Of a DNA stretch of 64,000 bases, positions 44,870-56,307 are shown in pieces. The first letter of the stretch is position 1; every line of letters begins with the position of its first letter. This DNA is from Trigonopsis variabilis (taxonomy: Eukaryota > Ascomycota > Trigonopsidomycetes > Trigonopsidales > Trigonopsidaceae). The DNA is taken from assembly GCA_003707065.3 (NCBI GenBank), contig PPXM03000009.1:62001-126000 (forward strand). The letters run 5' to 3'. A model generated the notes under the pieces. That model was given only the letters and a program-made list of their open reading frames with translations, ran no database searches and was not told the DNA's origin. The position numbers and the translations under genes are program-made.

Positions 44870-45612
44870 TTATTTCGTAGTACCATTGCTTGGAGCGGAG
44901 GGGTCCTGTATGGAACCAGTCTCGCCCGAGGGTTTGCGGGGTAGAATTGGGTCGACGATCTTTTCAACCATCTCTCGGACTTGAGTGGGAGTCTTTCCAC
45001 CAATATCGAGCACAGTTACATCCTTTTCGTCTTGGGCTGGCGGTTCGTAGTCATGCAATTGGCTCGCAACCATGTCTTGTTTCATGTAGTGGTTGTGCCG
45101 TAAAGCAACTCTGGCCATGAGTTGATCCTTTGGCAGAGATAGGAAGATGAAGCGGACCTTGACAGACTCCTCGAGAATCGAGGGCGGCGAAGGAACAGCT
45201 TGTGCGGTGACAATTTGATTGTGAGCACGAAGGATGTCTCTATACCGTCGTTTTAAGGCTGAACACGAGACCACGCATCCTGCATAGGCACTCTTGATTG
45301 GAATGAAGGTCTCATTGTTGGCTGTCTTTTCCTCCTCAAGTTCAGACTTATCGCTGCACCCGGCCAATCTCAGGATTGGAACAGTCCTGACGCGCTCTAG
45401 CCATGGTTCTCGATCTTCATCTGTCAAAGGAATTCCGTGAGCCATCTTTTCTATGTTGGACTTGGGATGGAGCTAAAGTTAGAAGGAAGTCTCTGTGGAC
45501 ATACATCATCTCCCTCGATATAAATCAGTCCATATTCCCGTGACAGAAACTGGCATACGGTCGTCTTGCCGCAGCCTGAAGGACCACAGATGTAGATGAT
45601 GTACTTTGTCAT
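44870..45612 (-). CDS. Gluconokinase
   Basis: Phosphorylates gluconate to 6-phosphogluconate, feeding the pentose-phosphate pathway. Two exons, 45612-45505 and 45472-44870, with a 32-nt intron, give 236 residues. The P-loop GPSGCGKTT is at residues 10-18. EGDDLHPKSNIEKMAHGIPLTDEDREPWL, restored exactly across the intron, is the family's gluconate/ATP-binding signature. SCSALKRRYRDILR follows. A loop of about 20 residues (EEEKTANNET) is inserted before the Ser-Cys motif, as in many fungal gluconokinases. The C-terminal tail is longer than in bacteria. The gene converges on the E2 gene. Confidence 0.94.
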
Positions 45613-47130
45613 GGATCAATTGTGGAGTACAGGTCCTAGCGACGATGAGACAGACCATAGAGGAGCCCCCCACAGTGACGACCCCCCACAAGCAGCCAGC
45701 GTCTGGATGAGCGTGGGGGCTCGACAGTAATTTACTTTAGGGATCTTCCAGTAAGATGGATATATGTAGCTTTGGAGCTACGGGTTCTCTGGTTCATCAT
45801 GTCCAGTGACGGGACTAATTTTGTACGCTCGCGCTACTTAAAAAATATTCGCGAGAATATCAATCCTGCTGAACCGTAGCTTATTCATTTTAAAAGAGAG
45901 GGTGCTACCGTTGAAGATTACGCAGATGCGAGATTTTTGTGAGAGCACTGTTGATCTAGGTGATTCTTGTGCTCTTGATATCGACACAAGTCGAGCTGGT
46001 CGATTCAGGCTCCCTTTCTATATCGGAGAGCCGATTGCAGAATGGGTTTGCGGTGGCTTGTTCTGAAGCTTGAAATAAATCCTGCTTCGGCTCCGAAGGA
46101 TATTATGCATCCGCTTGCTCGGTCCCCAAAGCGGCTGTGGATTCAAGCTTCGGTTCCGAGATACAGTCAATATGCGCTTGTTTGGCCACCGGACCATGTC
46201 TATACGCGATCAATTCCAGCCATTTTTTTTAGGTGGTCGTGAGTCGAAACAAGTCATCGTCAACTTCGGTGCCGAGCGCGAGCGCTCCTGTGCGGCTTTG
46301 GCCGAGCACCGAAGCTCATGAGAAAATTGTTCAGTTGACGGCACAATGCCTACTGATTTCGCGCCACCACTCCGGCCCCGTATTTGGGGTTGGAGTAGAA
46401 CGTTGTCGGCTCCGAAAGACTGCGAGGATCTCTAGATGTCCGCCGGTCCAACCTTTCGGCGCCGATTGCGATCAGGTCATCTCAAACGTCTACACCGACC
46501 CGCCGTAATGGCGCCACTAGTAGCTATGGAGCATTCTAAATATAATTCTATTCAGATGGAGTTTTCTCCTCTCGAGTAAATTCGACTACTACTGAGATGC
46601 CAGTGACATTTTATATATCCTCCCTCTGCGAGTCAACCAGCAAGAGATCTCGACCGTAGCTAGATTCCACTCGAGAATACCGTAGCCTCGCCTGTACATT
46701 GTCTCTCATTAGGCCATCTTCGGCGGCCTTGGCCGGTCGCGGGCCACACCCCCTCGGCCCCGAGCTGACAGCGATGACTATCCCACTAAGAGTAACGGAA
46801 CGAGACTGGCGGCTACTGCTCCTTCCGGACCGGCTGCTCTTTTTAATTTAGCCTAATGCAGTCATGGTAGCCCATAGACCCTCAAACGATACAGACATCA
46901 CATACCCCGTGCGTTTAACCTCGATGTGAAGCTAGGGGGCCGTGCCTCGTGACCAGCAGGGATTGTTCTCGTCTTGCTGTGCTCACAAGAACCAGTAATT
47001 GATCGCTGTTAGTATCTAGGACTCTGGCTAGTGTCCCTCTTGTGGTTGTAGTTAGGGCCGTCTAGTCTGATCTTTGGGCAGTAATGAACTCCTAGTAACG
47101 AACTCCTTTGCCCACCAACCTCTCGACTCA
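45613..47130. other. Divergent promoter region with unusual GC-rich middle
   Basis: This is a 1.5-kb spacer between gluconokinase (-) and DPB4 (+). No coding gene is supported. It holds a GC-rich block with five TCGGNNCCGA sites (46087-46465) and a second GC-rich patch near 46720-46840. Two small hairpins are also present: GTAGCT-TTGG-AGCTAC near 45765 and ATATTC-GCGA-GAATAT near 45848. Confidence 0.6.
46087..46465. repeat. Cluster of five TCGGNNCCGA palindromes
   Basis: The copies lie at 46087-46096, 46150-46159, 46266-46275, 46406-46415 and 46456-46465. Each has T before CGG and A after CCG, around a variable two-base core. CGG-spacer-CCG inverted repeats are typical binding sites of fungal Zn2Cys6 factors. 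The cluster could instead be the remains of a repeat element. Confidence 0.75.
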
Positions 47131-47923
47131 ATGCCGCCAAAAGGATGGCGAAAATATCCAAATGAGGCTACAAAGCAACAAGCAAAAGCCGCTCAGCAAT
47201 CAGGAATTACACTTGAGGTATCTGGGCTGGGTCCTGCCGGGTCTAACGTCTAGGATCTGTCTCTTCCTCGCGGAACAGTTTCGCGTCTTGCCAAGCAGCA
47301 GCTCGCGCCTAATTCTCAAATCCAGCGCGATGCCATAACCGGTCTCAGTAAAAGTGCCGCTGTGTTTATAAGTTATCTTGGATCTCAGTGAGTTGGCTGT
47401 GCTTTGGTAGGATTTACTGACGCAGACAGGGTGAGCGACGTGGTGCTCCAGTCCGGACGCAAGACTGCTACGCCCGAGGATGTATATACCGCACTCAAAG
47501 CTATTGAGCTTGACGATTTTATCGACAAAATCCGGGTCGAACTGAGCAGTGAGTGACCCGCTCTGAAATACGTTGACTCTGACTAATCTAGGCCACAATG
47601 AGCTTTTAGCAGAGAAGGCAGCCAAGAAACAAGCGCTCCAATCTGGCGATGAGCCTCCAAACAAGATTCCGAGATCTTTGATCCCAAACGCTGCTGCTGA
47701 ATCATCGGATGAAGACGAAATCGACGATAACGGCCAAGACAATGACGAGACAGACGACGAAGTGGTTAATGAACCTGAAGACAACTCCAAAATCATTCCC
47801 AACATAGAAGATCTAGATGACGAAGATACTGCAGAAGGCGAGGATGACGGCGAGGATGACGGCGAGGATGACGGCGAGGATGAAGATGGTGATGGTGATG
47901 ATGAGGATGATGACGCCAACTAA
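47131..47923 (+). CDS. DPB4: Dpb4/POLE3-like histone-fold protein (DNA polymerase epsilon, chromatin remodelling)
   Basis: A histone-fold subunit of DNA polymerase epsilon that is shared with ISW2/CHRAC remodellers. There are four exons: 47131-47217, 47254-47387, 47430-47548 and 47592-47923. Introns are 36, 42 and 43 nt, giving 223 residues. The histone fold starts DLSLPRGTVSRLAKQQL and continues RDAITGLSKSAAVFISYLG, VVLQSGRKTATPEDVYTALKAIEL. This is the NF-YB/Dpb4 branch. The C-terminal half is very acidic, ending in EDDG repeats (three 12-bp units at 47840-47875) and a poly-Asp/Glu end, as in POLE3 proteins. Convergent with CUS2, with 52 bp between stops. Confidence 0.92.
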
Positions 47924-47975
47924 AAGGAGTTCCTCTACTTTTTGGACCACTATCGTACATCAATTCTCCATGTCC

Positions 47976-49091
47976 TTATTTTGGCTCCTTCGCAGGCTCG
48001 TCATGTGTGCTTGGACCACTTTCGCCATTATATTCACCATCACCCCCCTCCTCTCCTTTTCCTTCCAGCCAGTCGCCAAACTCCTCTAATCGCTTCGCCT
48101 CATCTTCCTCGTCTTCCTTGTCGCCTAGTTTGTTCTTTTTGAGCGACGCTCCTAACCGTCTCCCGTCAAAGAATCGCCCATCCATCACGCTGATACATTT
48201 CCGGGCGTCTGCATAATTGGTAAACACTACCGTAACCAGACCTCTGTGATCGGCGCGATCGAGCTCAACACCGAGCACGGGACCTATCTCGGAGCAGCCT
48301 TCTTTCAGATCATCTTCGAGCTCGGTAATGAGACCCGGAGTCAGCTTGGCAGGATCAAAGCAATTGGACAGATAAGCCTTGGTGGGATGAATTGGCAGGA
48401 CCGATTCGCTACCAAGGAGAGTCTGTGGATCTTCGTCACCCCAGCTTGAGACTTTGTTTTCTAGTTTTCGGTACCGCCGCTGGCGCTTCACCCGCTCCTC
48501 AGCACTCAGAGGCCCCTTTTCCGTCGGCGCTGCTTGAGTCTTTGGCTGGAACTTGGCAGGCTCGACATGAATCTCGCCTTCCCCGGGCCGCAGACATGTA
48601 CCGTCAAGAATGTCGATCGCTAGATCCACACTTTCAGGTCGGAAGAAGACCACCGTAGCATCCCCTTTGGCGTTCCCGTCCTCATCTACGTAGATCTTGA
48701 TCCTCTTTTTCCCTTCTCCATCTTCCGCAATCACCCCAAATCGGCTGACCGTTCGTTCCAGTTCGTCCTGACTGATGTCTCGCGGGAGGTTTGATAAATA
48801 GATCGCCGAGTTCGCCTTGGGAGGAGGCGCCTGCTTGTCCTGAGCTGGTTCCTTTTTCTTTCTTTTCTTTGAATCCTTGTGCGCGTGGTCCTTGGCGCTG
48901 GTCGACAGTTGCTCTTCAAGCTCCTCCACCTGGTCGTCGTGGGCCTCATCCCCATCGTCCACTCGCACTTTCCACGCGCTTCCATCCCATACAATGACTT
49001 CACCGTCCTCAGTTTCACACGTCCATTTTCCCAGTAGGGAAGAATACGCTACACTAAGCCCTTCTTGAGGTGGGTCTGGGGGTGAAGACAT
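47976..49091 (-). CDS. CUS2: Cus2/Tat-SF1-like U2 snRNP splicing factor
   Basis: An RNA-binding protein that helps U2 snRNA folding and binds SF3b through its UHM domain. From the ATG at 49091 (MSSPPDPPQEGL) it has 371 residues. An earlier in-frame ATG at 49220 would add 43 residues without similarity. A WW-like start (GKWTCETEDGEVIVWDGSAWKV) precedes a charged linker. RRM1 has AIYLSNLPRDISQDELE and KGDATVVFF. RRM2 (the UHM) has KAYLSNCFDPAKLTP and GLVTVVFTNYADARKCI. The tail is acidic. No introns. This is the human Tat-SF1 arrangement, fuller than yeast Cus2. Confidence 0.9.
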   Translation of the reverse strand: MSSPPDPPQEGLSVAYSSLLGKWTCETEDGEVIVWDGSAWKVRVDDGDEAHDDQVEELEEQLSTSAKDHAHKDSKKRKKKEPAQDKQAPPPKANSAIYLSNLPRDISQDELERTVSRFGVIAEDGEGKKRIKIYVDEDGNAKGDATVVFFRPESVDLAIDILDGTCLRPGEGEIHVEPAKFQPKTQAAPTEKGPLSAEERVKRQRRYRKLENKVSSWGDEDPQTLLGSESVLPIHPTKAYLSNCFDPAKLTPGLITELEDDLKEGCSEIGPVLGVELDRADHRGLVTVVFTNYADARKCISVMDGRFFDGRRLGASLKKNKLGDKEDEEDEAKRLEEFGDWLEGKGEEGGDGEYNGESGPSTHDEPAKEPK

Positions 49092-49404
49092 GACGGGCTC
49101 GACGTAGCAGCAAGACAAGATGTAGCGTTGCGGGGCCGGCTTGGATCTCAACGGTCGCCGGGTGCCTGTTCCTGGAACATTCTCTCCACACTTTATCCGT
49201 AAAACTGTACCAACCTTCATTGAGGCGTCTCATGATAACGGGAACTAAGCACAGTGCTTCAAGTAGATATGAAAAATATACAGAAATTAACTTTGGTTCT
49301 TTTTTTTTTGGCACCAACCCAGCCAGACCTCATATATTCCCAAGGCTTACCCGGCGTTCTGCACTGTTACAACTGTCGATACACGTCGTCGGCTTCCCAA
49401 CTTC
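49092..49404. other. Short divergent promoter between CUS2 and the myristoylated protein
   Basis: About 310 bp contains the leaders of both genes. A poly-T run lies near 49300-49310. Nothing else is seen. Confidence 0.5.
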
Positions 49405-49820
49405 ATGGGCAACTGTCTAGGCGGTCCTCAGCACGGTCCAGGATCCACGAGACCTCCGGGTGGCCGGCCGATACGATCTGGTGGTCCTGGGCGACCTCCT
49501 CCTCCTCGATCTGGTCCCAGGACAGCGCCTCCTTCGCAGCCTTCTACTAGACCCCCCAAGCCTAAACCAGCTCACAGAGATAATGGACGGTCTCTAGGTT
49601 CCGTGTCATCTGGAGATGACCGTCCAGGGAACGCAAAGCAGGCGGCGGCTACGGCAGCTTTGGTAAGCTACGACTATTTACGGTGCTGACCTTCTAGAGC
49701 CGGGCGACGGCCAAGCCGGGCGGAAAGTTATCTGCGAAATTAGTGCAAGAACAGCGACAGTCCCGCGGCGAATTACTGAAAAAGCCCGATATGGGACCTG
49801 AACGGCTTGTGTTTGATTAG
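49405..49820 (+). CDS. Small predicted N-myristoylated, palmitoylated protein (126 aa)
   Basis: I do not recognise a named family. Two exons, 49405-49662 and 49698-49820, with a 35-nt intron, give 126 residues. The start MGNCLGG is a strong myristoylation (Gly2) plus palmitoylation (Cys4) signal, so membrane attachment is likely. Residues 8-60 are Pro/Gly/Arg-rich and disordered (PPRSGPRTAPPSQPST). The C-terminal part, KQAAATAALSRATAKPGGKLSAKLVQEQ, looks helical and basic, and ends RLVFD. The overall pattern (MGNC, basic Pro-rich middle, short helix) is seen in small fungal proteins without known role. The gene lies downstream of CUS2's divergent promoter and converges on IML1. Confidence 0.7.
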
Positions 49821-49936
49821 TATACAATAGGAATCTGGTGCAAACGGTCCTTGAACGATCGCCCTCTCGTCGTAGCGCCATCTTTGCCCTGCACTGTGAT
49901 CTGTACTATTTTTAGGCTTTATCACTGCCACTCCCG

Positions 49937-52900
49937 TCATCCTTCAGTTGCATCCACCTCTTCTTTTTCTTCCTTGGCACTGCTTTCGGGCTGATCCTCG
50001 AGCATTCTGATCTTCTCGTCGATGTCCTTCAACACGTCGTCGTAGAAGCTCTGCAAGGTAGCCTCAGTGCCACAAAATCCCGCTATATCCTTGCGCAAGT
50101 TCACGCTGAACTGGCGAGAGTTGGAGACGACCTGACCATTATACGTAGGCGGCGATCCTCGGTTCATGTAGCACGGGTTATCGAGAATCCAGATCTGACC
50201 AAGTTCAGGGACAATCTGGGCCAGACAGATGCCCGTCCTGTGGATATACTGAGGATACTTGAAGTCGAGCCGACCCCATGACCAGGTGACGTTGTATTTG
50301 CTGGCGGCTGGAAGAGTCTGCGCTCCCGGGAAGTGAAAAAGAAAACCGAAGCGATCGAGAATCAGCCGCTGGAATAAGATTTTCGCTTGGACAACCGGAT
50401 GAGACGCCGAATATAAGCCATATTTCTGCCCAGAATGGACCAGGATCTTGGATACGTCGGGAGGAGCAACGGCCAGCTTTATCTTCAACAGCTGCCGGAA
50501 CGGGTTCTCTAGCTCGGGAAACTTGTGCATCTCGCACACAGGGACTTCCATTAGCCCCAGGCCGTATCGTTCACATGTTCTTGCCCAGACCTGGAGCGTG
50601 TCTTCGATATATTTTGGCGTCGTGTTGATCCAGTCCAACTGGAGATGATAACAGCTCTCAGGATTATACAGTTTCTCGAAATGCAAAGCAAACGTCTCAG
50701 GCCTCTTTGAATATCCGGCGGGGTCCGCGTTATACATCAAATGAGTGCTCAACTCGATCTTATGGCGCTCGCCACTGCTCTTGTCTGGGCCCGGCTGTTC
50801 TTCCTGCACTTTTGGCTTTCTATTGGCATATTCTGGACAGAGTTTGTAAAAATAATATCCATCGAGGAACTTGTGACGGTTATTAACGTGTTGGAACAGC
50901 CCATTATCGATGAGTCGGTCGCCGTACTGGACCGCTTGCTCGGTGGACTCGATATCACTGAAATTCTCAAGAAGCCACACCACAAACTCATGTCCAACGA
51001 AGCATCTCGAATGCAGATTCAAATGCCACCATCGATCCTGCATTTTTATCCCTTGAGGTCCTTGCATTTCTTGTGCCAAGGCAGACAATTTGATCCCCCG
51101 ATCAAAACGACCCTTTTTAGCTATAAACGAATACGTCTTTGAGCCTTGAAGTCCCCCTTCATGGATCGTCTCTTCGATGAAAGTGTTGAGATCGGTTGTA
51201 TAAAAGGCAAGCTCGGGGACTCCAATCAGTTCCTTCTTTTCTCGCACCCGACGAGGGTCATTAAACAGCTGGTTTCTATAGAATAGTCGAGTCAAGCGCC
51301 TCAGTCCTTCCAGATGAAGCTCTTCCTGGTTGATTGAATCACCATCCGCCGTCTGAGTTCTAGTTTCTTTGGGAATGATGACAAAGCGACTAATGAAAAT
51401 CCCCCTGATGTGAAGCAACATATCATGATATCCAGCCAGTCGCTGATCCAGCTGATTCCAGTTTAATTCACCCGCAAAGGGGTCTCGAAACTCAACCTTG
51501 ATCTGGCGATAGGCTGTATCCAGTCGACCTTGGAGCCAGGGATGGTATTCCTGCCGTTTCATACTCCTCATCAACGAACGCCGGTAGACCTGTACCGATA
51601 TATGTCCATCCCAATCCACTGAGATTCGATGAACGTGATTGCTCCGAGAAAGATAGATCCTGATTCCAAAATAGTCCTCAGGAATATACTTGACAATAGC
51701 TGACGCATTACCATCTCGTCGCTTACTCTCAATTACCTCGACTTGGTGTCCAGTGATTATCTGAAACCCCATGATCAGCCGTAACATGATCATCTCTCTC
51801 ACCAGAGCTCGAGGACTACCGTATTCGCTGTCTTCGTCCAGAGTCACGTCGTATGTCTGAAAGACGTAGTTATGACTCAATTGAGCTTCACTGGGTATCA
51901 CCTCAGAGGTAACTGGGAGGTTCGCAGGTGATAGGAGCGACCACCATTTCATCGACTTGGGTCGGACAGTCTGAGTATAAATATCACTCCATCGCCCGTG
52001 CAAGCGCACCGTAGGACCCGAGAATTCATTGGGTTCTGACACGTTGTGGATAGGAAACCACAAGAGGTTTGTCATGTCATTTTCTTCTTGGACAGAGGTG
52101 GCACTGACCGACAGCGCCGATGGACCGTTGCTCGAAGTCCCGTATCCTCCGCTTTGACTTAATCCGCCGTGTTCTACACTAGCAGATAAGGCAGTAGAGT
52201 GCATGGGAAATCGGTGGTGAGATTCATTAGATGCAGCGTGATGATGATGAGGAGGAGGCAGCGCTGGATTTTGCTGATTGGCTGAAGACGTATTTGCTCC
52301 TTGCTGGCTTGTAATAATATTCGGCACTGCCGATAGTGCATCAGAAGCCAATTCAGCATCAACACCAAAGCCCATCAGAGCAGTCAAGGCCGACCGATGG
52401 GATTTGGCAAAAGGCAAGGTGCGGTGACAAGTGGAGGACTGAACGACTGGCTGAGATTTCGATACTGTAAGGTTAGGTCCAAAGATCATTGATAGATTAG
52501 ACCGTTTGGCCGATACAAGGGGTCTTCTTGCGGAAGATAAGGAGAGTCGGGATGCTAAGGACGATTGATGAGATCTGGGAGATACTGATGGAAGGGGAAG
52601 GCTTTGGCTGTCGTCTCCACCTGCTCGAGACGAATTTAGCAATGGCTCGCTAGAATCGCGGTCTGGCGTAGCTTCTTTCATGAAGACTTGATCGTCATAT
52701 TGGTCTATGAAGGACTCTGGATCAGTATTAGGCGGCGCCTTAGGTAGAAAAGCAACTGAAATGGAAGAAAGCTCATTCTCCATCACTCCCATCATCTGGA
52801 TCTCATACATCGAGCACCGCGGGACCCATATTCTCGTGAGTGAAGCCCCTCGCCAGAACGAAGCCTCGACAGTAAAGGGAATACAACACGCCACCTTGCC

Positions 52901-54409
52901 GTTGGCATCCTTATACCGAAATAACGGAGACACGTATAGCGGTTGACGACTAAGACAGACCAAGTCAATAGCAATACCCAAGGCAAGCAGCATCTCCGTA
53001 GTATCGTAGAGTAAATCATATTCGACATCGTACAAGCCTGTTCCAGGAGTGATTAGAACCAGCTGGTGACCTGTCCGTCTCAAATCAGGGGATAGAGTCA
53101 AAGTACCCAACTGGCTGAAATACATATTAATAGCTCCCAGGATATTGCCTTTAACAGCAGGGAGAAGTCGACCTTGAACTTCATCCAGTCCTGTCTTTGG
53201 ATCGAGCCTAGTCAGGACGTATTTCTGGAAATTTGTAAACTCCAACCTTAAGGCAGCCATGATATCGGAGAATCTGGAGATTTTCATCCGGTGTACTGCT
53301 ACTCGATAATAGTCTCTGGCAGTAGGACACCGTTCACCCCATCCATAGTCACTGGAGTAGTTATCTGACTCATTGACCGAGGTGAAAAGGACGATTGTCA
53401 GCAAGTGGTGCATATCGCGCTGTCTCCATCTTCGAAAAAGCTCTGGCAATAACGAGTTGACAACCTTATGAAAGATAATCTCCCCAGACTCGTCAAAATG
53501 CCACATTTCAGCAGACATTTGCAAGAAAATAGTGAAATCGACACTTTCCGACCTGAAAATAGGCTTGGTACTGTTGTCGAAATAACCAGAAAAGACCTAA
53601 AGTTAGTTTGTAGCCTCATGATTACGATTTACCTTATGGCCGTCCCGATACACATTGGTGATTACCAACCGGATGTTGTTAAAGACGGTAATACGCTGAA
53701 AAGAGTAAACCGGCTGACCGACCAAAAATTCAGAGATCCTCCACATATCTGCACGTGTCAGGTTTATATCTTTGATACAGATCTCAACGAATGATGCTGC
53801 AACTGAGTGTTTATGGGGAATCAAAGTCACAGGAACAATAGTTCTTGGAGTAAGGCCCAGTAATTTATTAAGCTCCCCATTTAGTATTGATAGCTGGACT
53901 TAGTCATAGTCTGTAGAGTCTTATCTTACCTGCGAATTATGCAACTTGCGCTGGGACTCAGGATCAGGATTCGTCAGAAAGAAAAACAGCCGCCGTTTAT
54001 TGACTGGAGACCGTATACATGCCAAGTCGCCTTCACGAGATAAAGGAAAGTACTTTTGCGCATTCAATAACACAACTTCTTGACTGCAAACTCGAGCATC
54101 ATGGAAACTCACAGGGATCTCAACCGGTCCATTAGAGAAATGACTCCCATACAGCGCATCCAATCCGTCATCTTTGGCCGTGTTTTGTGACTGAGAAGGC
54201 GTCAAGGTGCTGTCGGATATTAGACTTGCTGATGAGGGCGGTACAGGCCCATTGGATCCTTTGTCCGGCCTTGACCTTTGCTGAGGATCCTGATTCACCG
54301 AACTCGTCGACTCTTCACTGGTATTCTCACTTTCCTTGGCACCACGGTGGCCTTTTTTGAAAAAACTCAAGTGCTTGGGTGCATGCCTTGATGCCCGTTC
54401 CTGGACCAT
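49937..54409 (-). CDS. IML1: Iml1 (DEPDC5), SEACIT/GATOR1 subunit
   Basis: GATOR1 subunit that inhibits TORC1 when amino acids are low, at the vacuole. There are three exons: 54409-53930, 53893-53633 and 53596-49937, with two 36-nt introns, giving 1466 residues (yeast 1584). The N-terminal block LSILNGELNKLLGLTPRT and VAASFVEICIKDINLTRADMWRI are the Iml1 start signature. MSAEMWHFDESGEIIFHK and NSLLPELFRRWR follow, then LTIVLFTSV. The DEP domain (about residues 1085-1165: WWHLNLHSRCFVGHEFVVWLL, GLFQHVNN) is near the C-terminus. The end has CYHLQLDWI and the GTEATLQSFYDD block. The acidic tail is SSAKEEKEEVDATEG. The middle is Ser-rich and likely a phosphorylation region. Confidence 0.94.
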
Positions 54410-54826
54410 TGACTCGGTTTCAAGGTGTCAAAATAGCAACCCAGCTGTGTAGTTCCACTATCTCGTCAGGTTATTGCTCTTAAAGATTCAGTCTGTCTCA
54501 AATGATCTCTGGTTTCAGTCACTGACAAGAGATGTTCATCTGCTAGCGTAGCGCTGTAACGATTGCAACCAGTGGACCAACTATCGATTGTGATCACAGA
54601 TGATAACAGACGCGTTGGTCATGATCGTTATTTTTTTCACTTGGAATAAACATCGAGTAGTTTTCTTTCGTAGAAATTACGATCGTTTCTACTAGTCACT
54701 CTAGACTGCTACTTTGACCTGATATAGCCTCCTATACTAAACGGTGTAGTCTAATCTACAAGACAGAATGCATGATCCTTCCAAACATTGCCAAACATCA
54801 AAAAGATGAGCCTAATTACCCGACCA
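54410..54826. other. IML1 upstream region
   Basis: No gene is seen between the IML1 start and the ANP1 stop, both on the minus strand. The sequence is unremarkable. Confidence 0.5.
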
Positions 54827-56307
54827 CTACTCGGTATTCTTAAAGATGAGCTCCTTTTCTTTCTTCCAGACTTCTTCGCTCGGTGACTCAAAGCCGGCTT
54901 TGAGTCGTTCTTGGTGAAGCTTTTCCTCGGCCTCTTGCTTCTCCTTCTCTATGCGCTCGGCCTCCATCTCCTCCATATGCTTCAGGTCATCATTACTGGG
55001 CTCGTAAAGATGCCAAATCACATAGTGAGGGAGCCCCACAACCGAGAATTCAAGTCTTCGGCACATCTTTCCAAAACCCTCTGTCTCGGCATGTCGCTCA
55101 TAAGAGAAGGCCGGGAAATGAGCTCCAGCCCTGAAGACACGAGCCTTTGCAAGAATAGACACTCCTCCAATACCGTCGAGATCCATTTCGACGTTTGGGT
55201 CTCCATAGGGATCCCTGAGATAAGCCAAATGGGGTCTCCACGTGGCATACTCGGCATATCCTTCAACAATAACAGCATCTTCAGGCAGACTCTTGGCCAG
55301 CTGTAAAGCTGTACTGCTTTCCTGCCAAGAATTTAAATCATACGGCTGTTCGTTTCCGAGCCAAGGGGGTAAAGGCCTCCAGACGTTTGGAACGATAACA
55401 TCTTTGTTATGTCTCATCAGATCCTCAAGAATAGTCACCGGGCACGTTTCGACATCGGCATCTCTCCAGTATACCCAGGTATGGTAAGGCTTTAAGCTGG
55501 CCGACAGAAGCCAATTCCGAGCGCGAGCCATCAATTTTCGACGGGGCCCCTGCGCTTCAAAACCGTGGCGATCAGAGAAATCTTGCCCAACCGCTTGACC
55601 AAAGTCCTTTTCTATAATGTCAATAGTCCCAAATCGCTTAGATTTGTCACTGTTGCCCTGGAGTTCATCGCAATATTCACCTGCATTGTCAGTAAAGGTA
55701 AACGCGAGATTTGCAAATTAAATCAAACATCTTAAAGTGCATCAAGTCTAGGCCGCTGGTATTTCAGATCAACGACCTGCAGAGCGTTGCAAAACATTGG
55801 TGCATCACCCGATCGGGTGAAGCGAGAATAGAATTACTTACTTAAAAGTTCCAACGTATTGTCCTTTGAATCGGAGACTAGGAAAGCCATGTCAATAAGA
55901 TTATGGGGATAGGTCAAGTTTCTTAGATGAGAAAAAAACATTGGGAGATGTTGGGCTGCGTCTCGCAAAGGAACACACATCAAGATCCGCTCCTCGTTCT
56001 CCCATCCGTTCGAAGTCCCTTGGAAATCTCTCAGATCGTAATAATGCACTGATGTGGCCAGCGGATCTTCGATCGGACGCGTCCATGCCAGCGAGACGAT
56101 TTTCAGCGCATGATAGGTGATATAGAGCACCCCAACCAAACCTAGCAACAGAGAATATCTGTAGACCGACTGCTTTTTTGATGATTTCGGTTGGAACCTT
56201 TGGTCAACAGTAGTTCGACAACCAACCCACCTGTGAGGAGATATACTGAATGATCCGGCAGCTCCATTAGAGAACGGCAAAGGGCTCTGATAGCCGCTCT
56301 TCGACAT
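54827..56307 (-). CDS. ANP1: Anp1-type mannan polymerase II glycosyltransferase (GT62)
   Basis: A Golgi alpha-1,6-mannosyltransferase subunit that extends N-linked mannan. Two exons, 56307-55842 and 55680-54827, give 439 residues. The 161-nt intron is the longest modelled here, joining as ELLS/EYCDEL. A type II anchor is at about residues 51-70 (YSLLLGLVGVLYITYHALKI). Lumen domain motifs are ILMCVPLRDAAQHLPMFFSHL, YWRDADVET (metal-binding DxD) and LMRHNKDVIVPNVWRPLP. QPYDLNSWQES, EGYAEYATWRPHLAYLRDPYG and LDGIGGVSILAK are also present. These match Anp1 more closely than Mnn9 or Van1. The C-terminus is a charged helix (MEEMEAERIEKEKQEA). Confidence 0.94.
55681..55841 (-). other. Long ANP1 intron containing a 16-bp perfect palindrome
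   Basis: The intron is 161 nt (GTAAGT...CAG, branch TACTGAC). TCACCCGATCGGGTGA at 55805-55820 is a perfect palindrome, 22-37 nt from the donor. Several TGATG and CTGA words follow, so a box C/D snoRNA is conceivable but unproven. Confidence 0.6.

Noticed and set aside
47200-47919. Ser-rich 239-codon ORF antisense to DPB4
   Set aside because: Poly-Ser results from reading the acidic GAT/GAG repeats backwards; it also spans introns of the real gene.
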